Source of the DNA: Gemmatimonadota bacterium
GTDB taxonomy: Bacteria > 4572-55 > J002
DNA: 12,908 nucleotides
Reading direction: 5' to 3'
Assembly: GCA_003697105.1 (NCBI GenBank)
Contig: RFFQ01000054.1
Location: 1-12,908 of the forward strand
Position 1 is the first letter of the stretch, and each line of letters starts with the position of its first letter. The notes below the pieces were generated by a model that was not told the DNA's origin, ran no database searches, and was given only the letters and a program-made list of their open reading frames with translations. Shown in pieces: positions 5,700-12,908 of the stretch. Position numbers and translations under genes: made by a program.

Positions 5700-8426
5700 C
5701 TATTTTTTAGGTTTAGAGTGAGTCAACTCAGAGTCCGGGATGCCCAAATCCAAGAGATAGTTTTGATCGACTAACACATCACGACTCCGGCTGCCATTGT
5801 TGGGTCCAACAATACCGTCTGCTTCCAGAAAATCGAGTAAACGCCCAGCACGGGCATAGCCGATACCTAATTTTCGTTGTAAATAGGAGACCGACGCTTG
5901 TTGTTCCCGGATGACCAGTTGCAGGGCTTCGGCGTATTTTTCATCTTTGTCCATCCACGTATGTTGGATAGAAGAGGATTCCACAATTTCTTGGAATGAG
6001 ATTTTCTCCTCGATGTGCCAATTGCTATTTTTCTTTTTGATCCATTCGACAATCCGGTTGACTTCTGACGTGGAGACATACGATCCGTGCAGGCGAAAAG
6101 GTTTACCTCGCCATGCTGGTAGAAAGAGCATATCCCCCCGTCCGAGCAATTGTTCCGCCCCATTCATATCTAAAATAGTGCGGCTATCAATCTTAGACGC
6201 TACCTGAAAGGCAATCCGGCTAGGGAAATTGGCTTTGATGGTACCCGTAATCACATCAACAGAGGGTCGTTGAGTGGCAATAACGAGATGGATCCCTACC
6301 GCCCGCGCCATCTGCGCCAGCCGTGCCAGATAGGTTTCGATTTCGCGGGCACTGGTCATCATCAAATCTGCCAGCTCATCCACAATCACCAACAAATAGG
6401 GCAACGGTTTCGGGTGTTCAGTCGTCTCTCCAAACCGGAGTCGGTATTGGGTGGATGTTTTGGAGCGTACAATACGATTATAACTATCAATATCGCGCAC
6501 GCCTGCCGCGGCTAACAACTTGTATCGTTTTTCCATTTGTGCGACAGCCCATGAGAGGGCGGTAACGGCTTCTGTGGGTTGGGTCACAATCGGAGCGACC
6601 AAATGGGGTATGCCGTTGTAAACACTCAATTCCAACCGCTTTGGGTCAATCATTAAAAATTTCACATCATCGGGGGATGCCCGGAACAGAACGCTACAAA
6701 TGATGGTGTTCAAACAGACACTTTTTCCGGAACCAGTTGCCCCGGCAATCAGCAGATGGGGCATATCGGTAATATCGGAAACAAACGGCAATCCCGCAAC
6801 ATCCATGCCCAGTGCGATGGTCAATTTACTATCAACGGTCGTGAATTCCCGCGAGCTAAGGATATCGCGTAAGTACACAATTTGTCCCTTTTCATTCGGA
6901 ATTTCAATCCCAACGGCTTCTTTTCCCGGAATCGGGGCGATAATCCGCACCGGATGGGCTTTCATCCGCATCGCTAGATCATCTGCCAGATTCACAATTT
7001 TACTGATTTTTACACCGGGTTCAGGACAAAACTCGTATAGCGTGATCAACGGACCAGGGTTTACATCGCTGACTTCTCCCTCAACGCCAAACTCGCGTAA
7101 TTTATCCTCTAAAATGCGTCCTTTGCGCTCCATTTCGCTTTTTTGAGCCTTAAAATCGGTTTTACCGGCGCGCTTCAGGATGTCCAGCGTTGGATAGACA
7201 TAATCTGGGGTATTTTCCGGTGTCGTGGCGGGTCTTTCGGTGGGGGTGCCGGGTTGGGAGGTCTGGGTCGCCGGTTTTGCTTTAGCGGCGGGCTTCGGTT
7301 TAGCGCGTTTTACCGGTTCTTTCTTTGGTTGTGGTAGCGGCTCTTCCGCCACGTTTTGCGGGTCTTCTTCGCCATCCAAACCAACCTCCCACAGCGGTTG
7401 GGACACCGTTTGGTGGTAAGGAGGAGGTATATCTTCAATTTCGTATTCGGCTTCTTCCAATTCAAGATCATCAACGGGACGGCGCCCTGGCGAGTAGGGG
7501 AAATTTACCTCATCCAGCTCAGGCTCTTGGCGGCGGAAAGATGGAAAGCGAAATGATTTTATCCGGTGAAACGTCTCCCTAAACTTAAACTCCGTCACCA
7601 CAAATAGCAGGGTCAGCATCAGGCATGTGATAAAAACCACCAACGAACCGATTTTGCCCAGCACGGCTTGGGTACTCCATAGGATCAAATAGCCCAGTTT
7701 TCCTCCGAGATGCGTCAGCGGGGGTATAATGGTTGCCAATAACAAATAACCTAGAAAAACACAGCAGATACCCACCCCGACACGAAACGCTTTTTCCTCA
7801 TACTCATTACGGAAATGCAGAATACCCAAGCAACCTACGTAGAGAGAGATCAGAAATGCCAGCAGCCCCAATAACCATACTAACACCCGCCCCAGTTGGT
7901 AATCGAGACGGTAAAACGGTGGGCGTAATGTCCGAACAATATCATTCACGGCAACGCGAAGCGAATCCGCCTGTTCCACAATCTTTAGGGTCACCGGTGG
8001 AGTGACCGGTTTGGTGTGGGCACTATCCACTTGCACATTACCGATCCATTTTAGCTGAGTACCTTCCCGCCGGATAATCTCTAACCGCTGTCCCGGTTCG
8101 AGCTTGGTGTTGAGGGTATCCAGTACGACCGCTTCGGAGCCATTGATGTGCGAGATCGTTCCGGCGATTTCCGGTGCGGGGTTGGTCAAAAATGTACCTA
8201 AACTGACCAAAATGAAGGTGGCAATTGCCAGCAGAATAACACCCCGAAATTGATCACGTTTGTCCGGGGGCAGTTGAACCCGCATTTTGGCTGGAGCGCT
8301 AGGGGTATTCTCCCGCCGGGTTATTGCCTGTTCCGAGCGGGGGGTCGTCGCTGGATTTCCGGCACGAAACGCCTCCATTGCTTCCCGATAAAATTCTCGT
8401 ACCTTATGTTTATCGTCATTCGCCAT
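5700..8426 (-). CDS. ftsK: FtsK/SpoIIIE DNA translocase
   Basis: This is a 908-residue ATP-driven DNA pump that clears chromosome DNA from the division site. A membrane N-terminus (helices at about 62-80, 180-202, 213-235 and 258-279) is followed by a Pro/Ala/Lys-rich linker (about 360-410), the alpha/beta translocase core and a winged-helix gamma domain (about 830-890). Walker A is GATGSGKS (562-569) and Walker B LLVIVDELAD (678-687). The RQKLxIGxxRA-type gamma motif appears as LQRKLGIGYARAGRLLDFLE. Between the first two helices lies about 95 residues of strand-rich sequence, much larger than the loop I expect there. ATG 8426 has AGGTG 9 bases upstream and is preferred to the in-frame GTG at 8438, whose upstream AGGG is only 3 bases away. 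The gene starts 23 bases after the prenyl synthase stop and is followed by the HD-GYP gene 15 bases on. Confidence 0.95.
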   Translation of the reverse strand: MANDDKHKVREFYREAMEAFRAGNPATTPRSEQAITRRENTPSAPAKMRVQLPPDKRDQFRGVILLAIATFILVSLGTFLTNPAPEIAGTISHINGSEAVVLDTLNTKLEPGQRLEIIRREGTQLKWIGNVQVDSAHTKPVTPPVTLKIVEQADSLRVAVNDIVRTLRPPFYRLDYQLGRVLVWLLGLLAFLISLYVGCLGILHFRNEYEEKAFRVGVGICCVFLGYLLLATIIPPLTHLGGKLGYLILWSTQAVLGKIGSLVVFITCLMLTLLFVVTEFKFRETFHRIKSFRFPSFRRQEPELDEVNFPYSPGRRPVDDLELEEAEYEIEDIPPPYHQTVSQPLWEVGLDGEEDPQNVAEEPLPQPKKEPVKRAKPKPAAKAKPATQTSQPGTPTERPATTPENTPDYVYPTLDILKRAGKTDFKAQKSEMERKGRILEDKLREFGVEGEVSDVNPGPLITLYEFCPEPGVKISKIVNLADDLAMRMKAHPVRIIAPIPGKEAVGIEIPNEKGQIVYLRDILSSREFTTVDSKLTIALGMDVAGLPFVSDITDMPHLLIAGATGSGKSVCLNTIICSVLFRASPDDVKFLMIDPKRLELSVYNGIPHLVAPIVTQPTEAVTALSWAVAQMEKRYKLLAAAGVRDIDSYNRIVRSKTSTQYRLRFGETTEHPKPLPYLLVIVDELADLMMTSAREIETYLARLAQMARAVGIHLVIATQRPSVDVITGTIKANFPSRIAFQVASKIDSRTILDMNGAEQLLGRGDMLFLPAWRGKPFRLHGSYVSTSEVNRIVEWIKKKNSNWHIEEKISFQEIVESSSIQHTWMDKDEKYAEALQLVIREQQASVSYLQRKLGIGYARAGRLLDFLEADGIVGPNNGSRSRDVLVDQNYLLDLGIPDSELTHSKPKK

Positions 8427-8435
8427 GATGTTCTT

Positions 8436-8440
8436 CACCT
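8436..8440 (-). promoter_or_regulatory. Ribosome-binding site deciding the ftsK start
   Basis: On the minus strand AGGTG stands 9 bases before ATG 8426. It overlaps the alternative GTG codon at 8438, which makes the ATG the better start. Confidence 0.6.
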
Positions 8441-8449
8441 ACCCTGGGG

Positions 8450-9544
8450 CTAGAAATCCCGTTGGATCATATAATCTGCCCACATGGACAAAATGGCTTT
8501 GGGTTCCGAATCCGGTAAGGTCTGCAATCGATCCAGACCCTGCTTTACATACATCTGGGCACGTTGTTTCACGTATGCCAAACTGCCGGTATCATGGAAT
8601 ATCTGTTTAACGGCTTCAATTTGGTCTGGTTTCGCCCCGGCATTCCCCAGGGTCTCCCGGAGCTGTTGCGCTTGCTTTTCAGAAGCCTGTTGTATCGCAT
8701 GGTGTACAATCATCGTCAATTTGCCTTCCCGAATGTCCGAGCCAACCGGTTTACCCAGCTTTTGCTCATCTGCCACAATCCCCAACAGGTCATCTTGCAG
8801 TTGAAAACCGATGCCGCACAATTCCGCAAACTCCACAAGTGCCGGGATGTAAGGGTGTTCGGTCTGTTGTAAACCGATAGTTGCCCCAGCACGCGCCGCA
8901 TAGCCATATAACACCGCGGTCTTTTGTCGCAACATATTGATGATGTCTTGTTCGGTGAGCTGTTGCACCCGTTGCCGGAGGGGCACATTGGTAAACTGCA
9001 CGTCCAGCATTTGACCGGCAACCAGAGCAGTGGTGATGTTGCTCTCTAGCTCCTTGATTAAAAAAAGCGTAATCGCCGGGTCGATCTGAGATTCATAATA
9101 CACATCGCACAACAAGGAATTCACCCATCCTTGCAGAACATCTCCGGCTAAAATAGCAACGGAAACACCGTAATGGAGAGCCTCTTCCGGTGGTAAACCC
9201 CATGTTTGTAACGCTTGCCGCCGAAAATTTTCGTGGGCGGTCAATCCAGAACGGCGTGTTAAATCACGGTCAATAACATCATCGTGCATCAGGGTCCACG
9301 TATGGAAGATTTCAATAGCCGCCGCCGCCGGTAAGACCGCCGTTTCGTCGCCACCCACCGCACCGCAACAGAGCATCATCAGTGCCGGACGGAGTCCCTT
9401 ACCGCCAATAGTAAGATAACTATCGACGGCATCAAAGATGTGCTGGGGACGAAAGCACTCCCGATCGCGGTGCTGGTAAATGTAATCATAAGTCCGGTCA
9501 CGTCGTTTTTTAAGTTCTGCTAAAAAAGTTTCGTTGGTATTCAC
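8450..9544 (-). CDS. Polyprenyl diphosphate synthase (probably FPP/GGPP class)
   Basis: This 364-residue enzyme condenses isopentenyl diphosphate with an allylic diphosphate to make isoprenoid precursors in the cytoplasm. Substrate-binding GGKGLRPALM (47-56) is followed by the first Asp-rich motif, DDVID (88-92) within LMHDDVIDRDLTRRS, and the second, QLQDDLLG (248-255), then GKPVGSDIREGK (264-275). The first motif lacks the two-residue insert of the IspA type. Trp83, five residues before the first Asp, is bulky, which by known chain-length rules favours a short product (C15-C20); this is inference. Length is somewhat above the usual 300-350. I chose GTG 9544, with GAGGA 11 bases upstream and a 7-base gap after xseB. 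The in-frame TTG at 9562 would overlap xseB and has no ribosome site. Linkage to xseA/xseB is a common bacterial order, but no dxs follows. Confidence 0.9.
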   Translation of the reverse strand: MNTNETFLAELKKRRDRTYDYIYQHRDRECFRPQHIFDAVDSYLTIGGKGLRPALMMLCCGAVGGDETAVLPAAAAIEIFHTWTLMHDDVIDRDLTRRSGLTAHENFRRQALQTWGLPPEEALHYGVSVAILAGDVLQGWVNSLLCDVYYESQIDPAITLFLIKELESNITTALVAGQMLDVQFTNVPLRQRVQQLTEQDIINMLRQKTAVLYGYAARAGATIGLQQTEHPYIPALVEFAELCGIGFQLQDDLLGIVADEQKLGKPVGSDIREGKLTMIVHHAIQQASEKQAQQLRETLGNAGAKPDQIEAVKQIFHDTGSLAYVKQRAQMYVKQGLDRLQTLPDSEPKAILSMWADYMIQRDF

Positions 9545-9551
9545 GGGTGAT

Positions 9552-9779
9552 TCATTCCTCAAAGGGGTCTAAGGAGGTTGTACCATCGGGGTTGGGGGTA
9601 AGTTGCAACACCCGTTGTTCTGCGGCTTGTAATTGTTTACGGCATTCGGCGATCAGGTGGATGCCCCGTTCATATTGCTGAAGTAAGTCATCCAGAGGTG
9701 TATCACCCATCTCCAGACGTTCGACAATGGTTTCCAGTTCGGCAAATGCCGCTTCAAGTTTGATGTTTTCCGTGTTCAT
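9552..9779 (-). CDS. xseB: Exonuclease VII small subunit
   Basis: This encodes a 75-residue helical protein, the usual size for XseB, several copies of which bind each XseA to form exonuclease VII. That enzyme degrades single-stranded DNA to short oligonucleotides in the cytoplasm. The family pattern is clear: FAELETIVERLEMGDTPLDD near 12-31, then a second helix with YERGIHLIAECRKQLQAAEQRV. I chose ATG 9779 because it gives the normal N-terminus. GAGGA at 9794-9798 is 14 bases upstream, rather far, and the region between has no better site. The in-frame ATG at 9824 would add 15 residues and overlap xseA by 28 bp, which the family does not need. It lies 17 bases after xseA and 7 before the prenyl synthase. 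Confidence 0.93.
   Translation of the reverse strand: MNTENIKLEAAFAELETIVERLEMGDTPLDDLLQQYERGIHLIAECRKQLQAAEQRVLQLTPNPDGTTSLDPFEE
9556..9560 (-). promoter_or_regulatory. Ribosome-binding site deciding the prenyl synthase GTG start
   Basis: GAGGA on the minus strand lies in the last codons of xseB, 11 bases before GTG 9544. The competing TTG at 9562 overlaps this site and has no purine-rich stretch of its own. Confidence 0.5.
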
Positions 9780-9796
9780 TTTGGTTCGTTTTATCC

Positions 9797-11038
9797 TCAA
9801 GGATGGGTCGCCTGAACAACGCATTCTGCCGAGCCGTGGGCAAACTGCACCGTCACCGTGTCTTCAATCGCCAACTGACCGGCGCGGGTGATAATCTGGT
9901 CTCCCTTGCGGGTGACACTGTAACCCCGTTCTAAAATCGCTAACGGGTTGAGGGAGTTGACCAAGCTGACCAGATGCTGAAGTTGACTTTGTTTTTGGTG
10001 TAATCGATGTTGGATGGCGCGGGCTAACGCCTGTTCGCGGGCATCCAGTTGTTGCATTTTGAGCTGAATGTACTGTGCCGGTCGTTTGAGGGTCGGGCTG
10101 TTTTGGTAGCGATCCAGTTGCTCGCGTAATGCCGCTAACCGGCGGGTAATGGCACTGTAAAGCCGATCTTGTACGTCATTCAGACCGGCAAGAATCTCGT
10201 GTGTGTCCGGTGAAACCAATTCAGCCGCGGCAGAGGGTGTCGGGGCACGCAAATCGGCGACAAAATCACTAATGGTAAAATCGGTTTCGTGACCGACGGC
10301 AGAGACCACCGGAATTTGTGATTCAAATATCGCGCGGGCGACGACTTCCTCATTAAATGCCCATAAATCTTCCAGCGAACCCCCACCCCGTCCAACAATC
10401 AGCACATCAACCGGTATAGTGGCTTGATTGAAATCAGCAATAGCTGTAGCGATCTCATGGGCGGCGGCATCTCCTTGCACCCGCACCGGACGCAGAATTA
10501 CCGGAATATGGGGGGCACGCCGGCGTAGAATATTCAAAATATCGCGCACGGCGGCTCCCGTTGGGGAGGTAATCACGCCGATGATACGCGGGAATGCCGG
10601 TATAGGACGTTTGGTAGTGGCTTCAAAAAGTCCTTCTGCCCCTAATTTTTGTTTGAGTCGTTCAAATTCAGTGTGTAGATTGCCGACGCCCAGAGGGATC
10701 AGTTCCCGCACGTTCAGTTGGTAGCTCCCATTGGGGGGATAGACCGAAATCTCGCCCCGGACAATGACTTGCATTCCATTTTGGGGGCGAAAGGTCAAGG
10801 TGCGGTTGGCGTAGCGGAAAAAGGTACAGCGCAATGTTGCGTTTTCATCCTTGAGCGAAAAATACATGTGCCCGGACGAATGGTGCGTAAAATTGGAAAT
10901 TTCGCCAGTGATGAGCAGATTCGGAAGCGCACCTTCCAATACCTCTCGAATAACCGCTGTGATTTCTGAAACCGAAAGAGGATGAACCGCTGCCGGAGGT
11001 GCCGTCTCCTGAGATGGTGTAAAATGTGGGTACTTCAT
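9797..11038 (-). CDS. xseA: Exonuclease VII large subunit
   Basis: This 413-residue protein is the catalytic subunit of exonuclease VII, used in mismatch repair and clearing of single-stranded DNA. An N-terminal OB fold (about 20-118: LITGEISNFTHHSSGHMYFSLKD, written here as two adjoining motifs, LITGEISNF and SGHMYFSLKD) is followed by the catalytic domain. Its motifs are GVITSPTGAAVRDI (154-167), GRGGGSLEDLWAFNEE (216-231) and GHETDFTISDFVADLRAPTP (249-268). A long helical region (about 280-370) matches the part that binds XseB. The C-terminal LERGYSVTRKGD is also typical. Length is near the family average of 400-450. The ATG has only a weak AGAG site 7 bases upstream. It is the first gene of the operon, 45 bases or so after the promoter predicted at 11090-11118. 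Confidence 0.96.
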   Translation of the reverse strand: MKYPHFTPSQETAPPAAVHPLSVSEITAVIREVLEGALPNLLITGEISNFTHHSSGHMYFSLKDENATLRCTFFRYANRTLTFRPQNGMQVIVRGEISVYPPNGSYQLNVRELIPLGVGNLHTEFERLKQKLGAEGLFEATTKRPIPAFPRIIGVITSPTGAAVRDILNILRRRAPHIPVILRPVRVQGDAAAHEIATAIADFNQATIPVDVLIVGRGGGSLEDLWAFNEEVVARAIFESQIPVVSAVGHETDFTISDFVADLRAPTPSAAAELVSPDTHEILAGLNDVQDRLYSAITRRLAALREQLDRYQNSPTLKRPAQYIQLKMQQLDAREQALARAIQHRLHQKQSQLQHLVSLVNSLNPLAILERGYSVTRKGDQIITRAGQLAIEDTVTVQFAHGSAECVVQATHP

Positions 11039-11059
11039 TAATAAGCTCTATTGTGCCAA

Positions 11060-11097
11060 AGGGCAAAATACCTGTAAAAATATAGGGCAAATATACC
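11060..11097 (+). repeat. Two direct repeats in the xseA 5' region, candidate operator
   Basis: AGGGCAAAATACC (11060-11072) and AGGGCAAATATACC (11084-11097) are near-identical, with starts 24 bases apart. The second contains the predicted -10 element of the xseA promoter and the first lies in the predicted leader. The position would suit a repressor-binding pair, but no regulator is identified and two copies could arise by chance in an AT-rich leader. Confidence 0.45.
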
Positions 11098-11118
11098 ACC
11101 TCCCTACAGGGGTGTCAA
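11090..11118 (-). promoter_or_regulatory. Predicted sigma-70-type promoter of the xseA-xseB-prenyl synthase-ftsK-HD-GYP operon
   Basis: Read on the minus strand, a perfect -35 TTGACA (11113-11118) is followed by a 17-base spacer and TATATT (11090-11095), one change from the consensus -10. A start near 11083 would leave a leader of about 45 bases before xseA. The spacer contains CCCTGTAGGG, a short dyad that might bind a protein. The rest of the 222-base gap between xseA and the CCA-adding enzyme gene shows a C-rich tract (11180-11192) and no convincing terminator. Confidence 0.75.
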
Positions 11119-11260
11119 CGCTTTTCCGTGTTGGGACGGTGGTTCTATCCCTCTGTCCCGAAACGCTCTTTCAATGTGACCCCCCTCCCCCCAAAACCAC
11201 CATTATGTTGGACTCAACGGGTTAAATCCTTTCAAAGCCGAAAATGTGGCGAACCTATTG

Positions 11261-12706
11261 TTAGATATCCGAATGGGGGGTCGTCGTGGCATCTGGTGAT
11301 ATGGCTTGTTTGACAAAAGCGAGGGCTTCTTCACGGGAGGTGATCGTTCCGGCAGCGTATTCTTCGGCGAGCTGGCGCAGTAATCTGCCGATCTCCGCGC
11401 CCGGCGGTACCCCGGCATTGATCAGATCGGTACCATTCAGAAGGGGTGGGTTTGGTTGGGGTTGGTAGTAGTAATCTAACATTTGGCGGATCAAGTCGAT
11501 TAGATTCTGGCGCCGTGTTTGCCAGTTAGATTTGCCGCGGGTTGCGGAGATGTCCGCCAGGGCATGGAGTAAAATGACGACACCATCCTTTTCTGTGTCT
11601 CGAAAATAGCGATGGTATGCTCGCCGGCTAAGATGATCCCGTTCCGCCAATAAACCAAGGGGGCGTAAATGAGACCGAATGACATTTTGGACAAACTTCG
11701 TTTCGGTATTGCTAAGTCGAAAACGTTTCGTAATGGCTCTCGATTGGTGTGCCCCCACCTTCTCGTGCTGGTAAAAATGGATGATGCCATCCGCATCTTT
11801 GGACTGTGTCGTGGCTTTACCCACATCATGTAACAGCATAGTGAATTTCAACATATCGCTTATGCACCGTGTACTTGCCATCGGCTGTTTAAGGACGTGC
11901 CGCACGGCCTCCCCATGTGTTGGAAATAAATCATCAATGCTCAGTAGAATTGCCTCTAGTTCCGCCAGAGCTAACCGGGTATGTGCCCACACATCCGTGT
12001 GATGGTAGTTGTTTTGTTCGATGTTGCGTAAGCGGTCACATTCCGGCAATAAGACCCGTACTAGCCCCAACTTATCCATAACATCTACATATTGGTGGGC
12101 TTTATCATGCTGTAAAATGATGAAAAATTCCTCGGTGATGCGTTCCATCGCCGGGTAGATCAATCGATTGGCTTCGGCGGCGATCCACTGCTGGGTTTGC
12201 GGCTCCAGATGAAACCCCAACATAGCGGTGAAGCGAATAGCGCGCAGGATACGCACCGGGTCTGCTTGCAACGCGGCTTTAGAAACGGCTCGAATTTGCC
12301 GCCGTGACAAATCCGCGTGCCCATTGGTGGGATCGATGAGTTGTGCCGGCTCGAAGGGTCCATTTAGCGGTAGCGCCATCGCATTGATAGTTAAGTCCCG
12401 AGCAAAGAGGTCGGCTTCCAACATCTTCTGCCGGAAGTTTGAAATGTCAATTATCATTTTCGACTCTCGCAGGACAATTCGAGCCGTTTCTACGGTTTCA
12501 AACAGCGGAATGTACGTACCATTCAGTTGGTCGGCAATATGTTGGCCCACTTCAAAAGCTCGCTCTGGGACGATCAGATCGATGTCCTTTGCGGGTCGTC
12601 CGAGTAACCAATCGCGCACGGTACCCCCCACCAACCAGATAGGCAACCCCGTTTGACGAGAGATGGAGCGTAGCGATTCGATAATATCCATCGGGAAATG
12701 CGACAT
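11261..12706 (-). CDS. CCA tRNA nucleotidyltransferase / poly(A) polymerase family protein with HD domain
   Basis: This 481-residue class II nucleotidyltransferase most likely adds or repairs the CCA end of tRNAs. Motifs in order are LVGGTVRDWLLG (25-36), the metal-binding DID (41-43), the third carboxylate near D87, the ribose/base-selection FARDLTINAMAL (101-112) and DPVRILRAIRF (149-159). A C-terminal HD domain follows, with YHHTDVWAHT (234-243) and LLHDVGK (291-297), as in many bacterial members where it may remove phosphates from tRNA ends. The family also includes poly(A) polymerases and separate A-adding or CC-adding enzymes; motifs alone do not separate these, so I leave the symbol blank. 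The start is ATG 12706 with a weak GGA 8 bases upstream. It begins 14 bases after the upstream phosphodiesterase stop, implying co-transcription. No terminator is visible after its stop. Confidence 0.9.
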   Translation of the reverse strand: MSHFPMDIIESLRSISRQTGLPIWLVGGTVRDWLLGRPAKDIDLIVPERAFEVGQHIADQLNGTYIPLFETVETARIVLRESKMIIDISNFRQKMLEADLFARDLTINAMALPLNGPFEPAQLIDPTNGHADLSRRQIRAVSKAALQADPVRILRAIRFTAMLGFHLEPQTQQWIAAEANRLIYPAMERITEEFFIILQHDKAHQYVDVMDKLGLVRVLLPECDRLRNIEQNNYHHTDVWAHTRLALAELEAILLSIDDLFPTHGEAVRHVLKQPMASTRCISDMLKFTMLLHDVGKATTQSKDADGIIHFYQHEKVGAHQSRAITKRFRLSNTETKFVQNVIRSHLRPLGLLAERDHLSRRAYHRYFRDTEKDGVVILLHALADISATRGKSNWQTRRQNLIDLIRQMLDYYYQPQPNPPLLNGTDLINAGVPPGAEIGRLLRQLAEEYAAGTITSREEALAFVKQAISPDATTTPHSDI

Positions 12707-12720
12707 GGTGTATTTCCGGG

Positions 12721-12908
12721 TTAATGTTGGGCACGGATACGGACGGCAACATCAGGTACGTCGGTTGTAATGCCTGTTATTTGGGGTAGTTGCGTAAGCT
12801 CTCGTAGCATTGATTCTGTGTTGACCGTCCAGATATAGAGCGGCATTTGGTATGTTTTCGCTTGATCTAACAGATCACGATGGAGTAAGCTCCAATGTAA
12901 GTCCAAAC
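12721..12908 (-). CDS. Glycerophosphodiester phosphodiesterase family protein, C-terminal part (cut by window edge)
   Basis: Only the last 62 codons are present; the gene continues past the right end, so its start and N-terminal catalytic residues cannot be seen. The visible end carries the family hallmarks: LYIWTVNTE (matching the conserved 'v.vWTvN') and GITTDVPDVAVRI (matching 'GiiTD.Pd' near the C-terminus). These enzymes split glycerophosphodiesters into glycerol 3-phosphate and an alcohol. The TTG at 12904-12906 is an internal leucine codon. The stop is TAA at 12721-12723, 14 bases before the CCA-adding enzyme gene, so the two probably form one transcript. Confidence 0.8.
   Translation of the reverse strand, partial: LDLHWSLLHRDLLDQAKTYQMPLYIWTVNTESMLRELTQLPQITGITTDVPDVAVRIRAQH

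Noticed and set aside
7992-8012. GGTCAC/GTGACC inverted repeat in the ftsK gene as an operator
   Set aside because: It lies deep in a coding region with no promoter nearby, and a 6-bp dyad of this kind is expected by chance in 13 kb.
9780-9824. Longer xseB starting at ATG 9824
   Set aside because: It would overlap xseA and add 15 residues before the conserved N-terminus; the 9779 start gives the normal family length.
11133-11201. Possible stem-loops (GGGAC/GTCCC at 11133-11159; GGTGGTT/AACCACC at 11138-11201) as a terminator or small RNA
   Set aside because: The stems are short, have long loops of 17 and 50 bases, compete for neighbouring bases, and no T-run follows on either strand.
11128-11313. 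61-codon plus-strand ORF between xseA and the CCA-adding enzyme gene
   Set aside because: It overlaps the 3' end of the well-supported minus-strand gene, has a low-complexity composition driven by the C-rich tract, and shows no ribosome site or recognisable motif.

Overview
This is a 12.9 kb stretch of bacterial chromosome holding ordinary housekeeping and signalling genes plus a small repeat-flanked AT-rich cassette at the left edge. Most of it looks roughly half G+C, while the first small gene is about 33% G+C. The phylum cannot be fixed from this window. The genes (exonuclease VII, FtsK, CCA-adding enzyme, HD-GYP phosphodiesterase, receiver protein) are widespread, and the mix suggests a free-living environmental bacterium with c-di-GMP signalling; anything narrower would be a guess.

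Layout. (1) Positions 1-441: a 63-codon orphan ORF resembling a type II antitoxin lies between two arrays of a degenerate 8-bp tandem repeat. The arrays point in opposite directions: a G-rich part array at 1-41, cut by the window edge, and a C-rich 15-unit array at 304-427. (2) Positions 442-3039, plus strand: a tightly packed group of an M20-family amidohydrolase, a DUF445 membrane protein and a response regulator whose receiver is joined to an uncharacterised C-terminal domain. (3) Positions 3036-11038, minus strand: a likely five-gene operon read right to left, xseA - xseB - polyprenyl diphosphate synthase - ftsK/spoIIIE - HAMP/GAF/HD-GYP sensor, with 7-23 bp gaps. A near-consensus sigma-70-type promoter lies ahead of xseA at 11090-11118. 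(4) Positions 11261-12908, minus strand: a CCA-adding enzyme/poly(A) polymerase family gene with an HD domain, 14 bp after the 3' end of a glycerophosphodiester phosphodiesterase gene that continues past the right edge. The plus-strand group and the large minus-strand operon converge, and their stop codons overlap by 4 bp.

How the genes fit together. xseA/xseB encode both subunits of exonuclease VII, and their linkage to a prenyl diphosphate synthase is a common bacterial arrangement; dxs, often next, is absent and the slot holds ftsK and a c-di-GMP phosphodiesterase. The receiver protein and the HD-GYP sensor sit tail to tail, but nothing in the sequence proves they work together. I see no mobile-element gene, CRISPR array, rRNA or tRNA. 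The least ordinary parts are the inverted octamer arrays around the orphan ORF, the receiver's C-terminal domain, and the large extracytoplasmic insert in FtsK.
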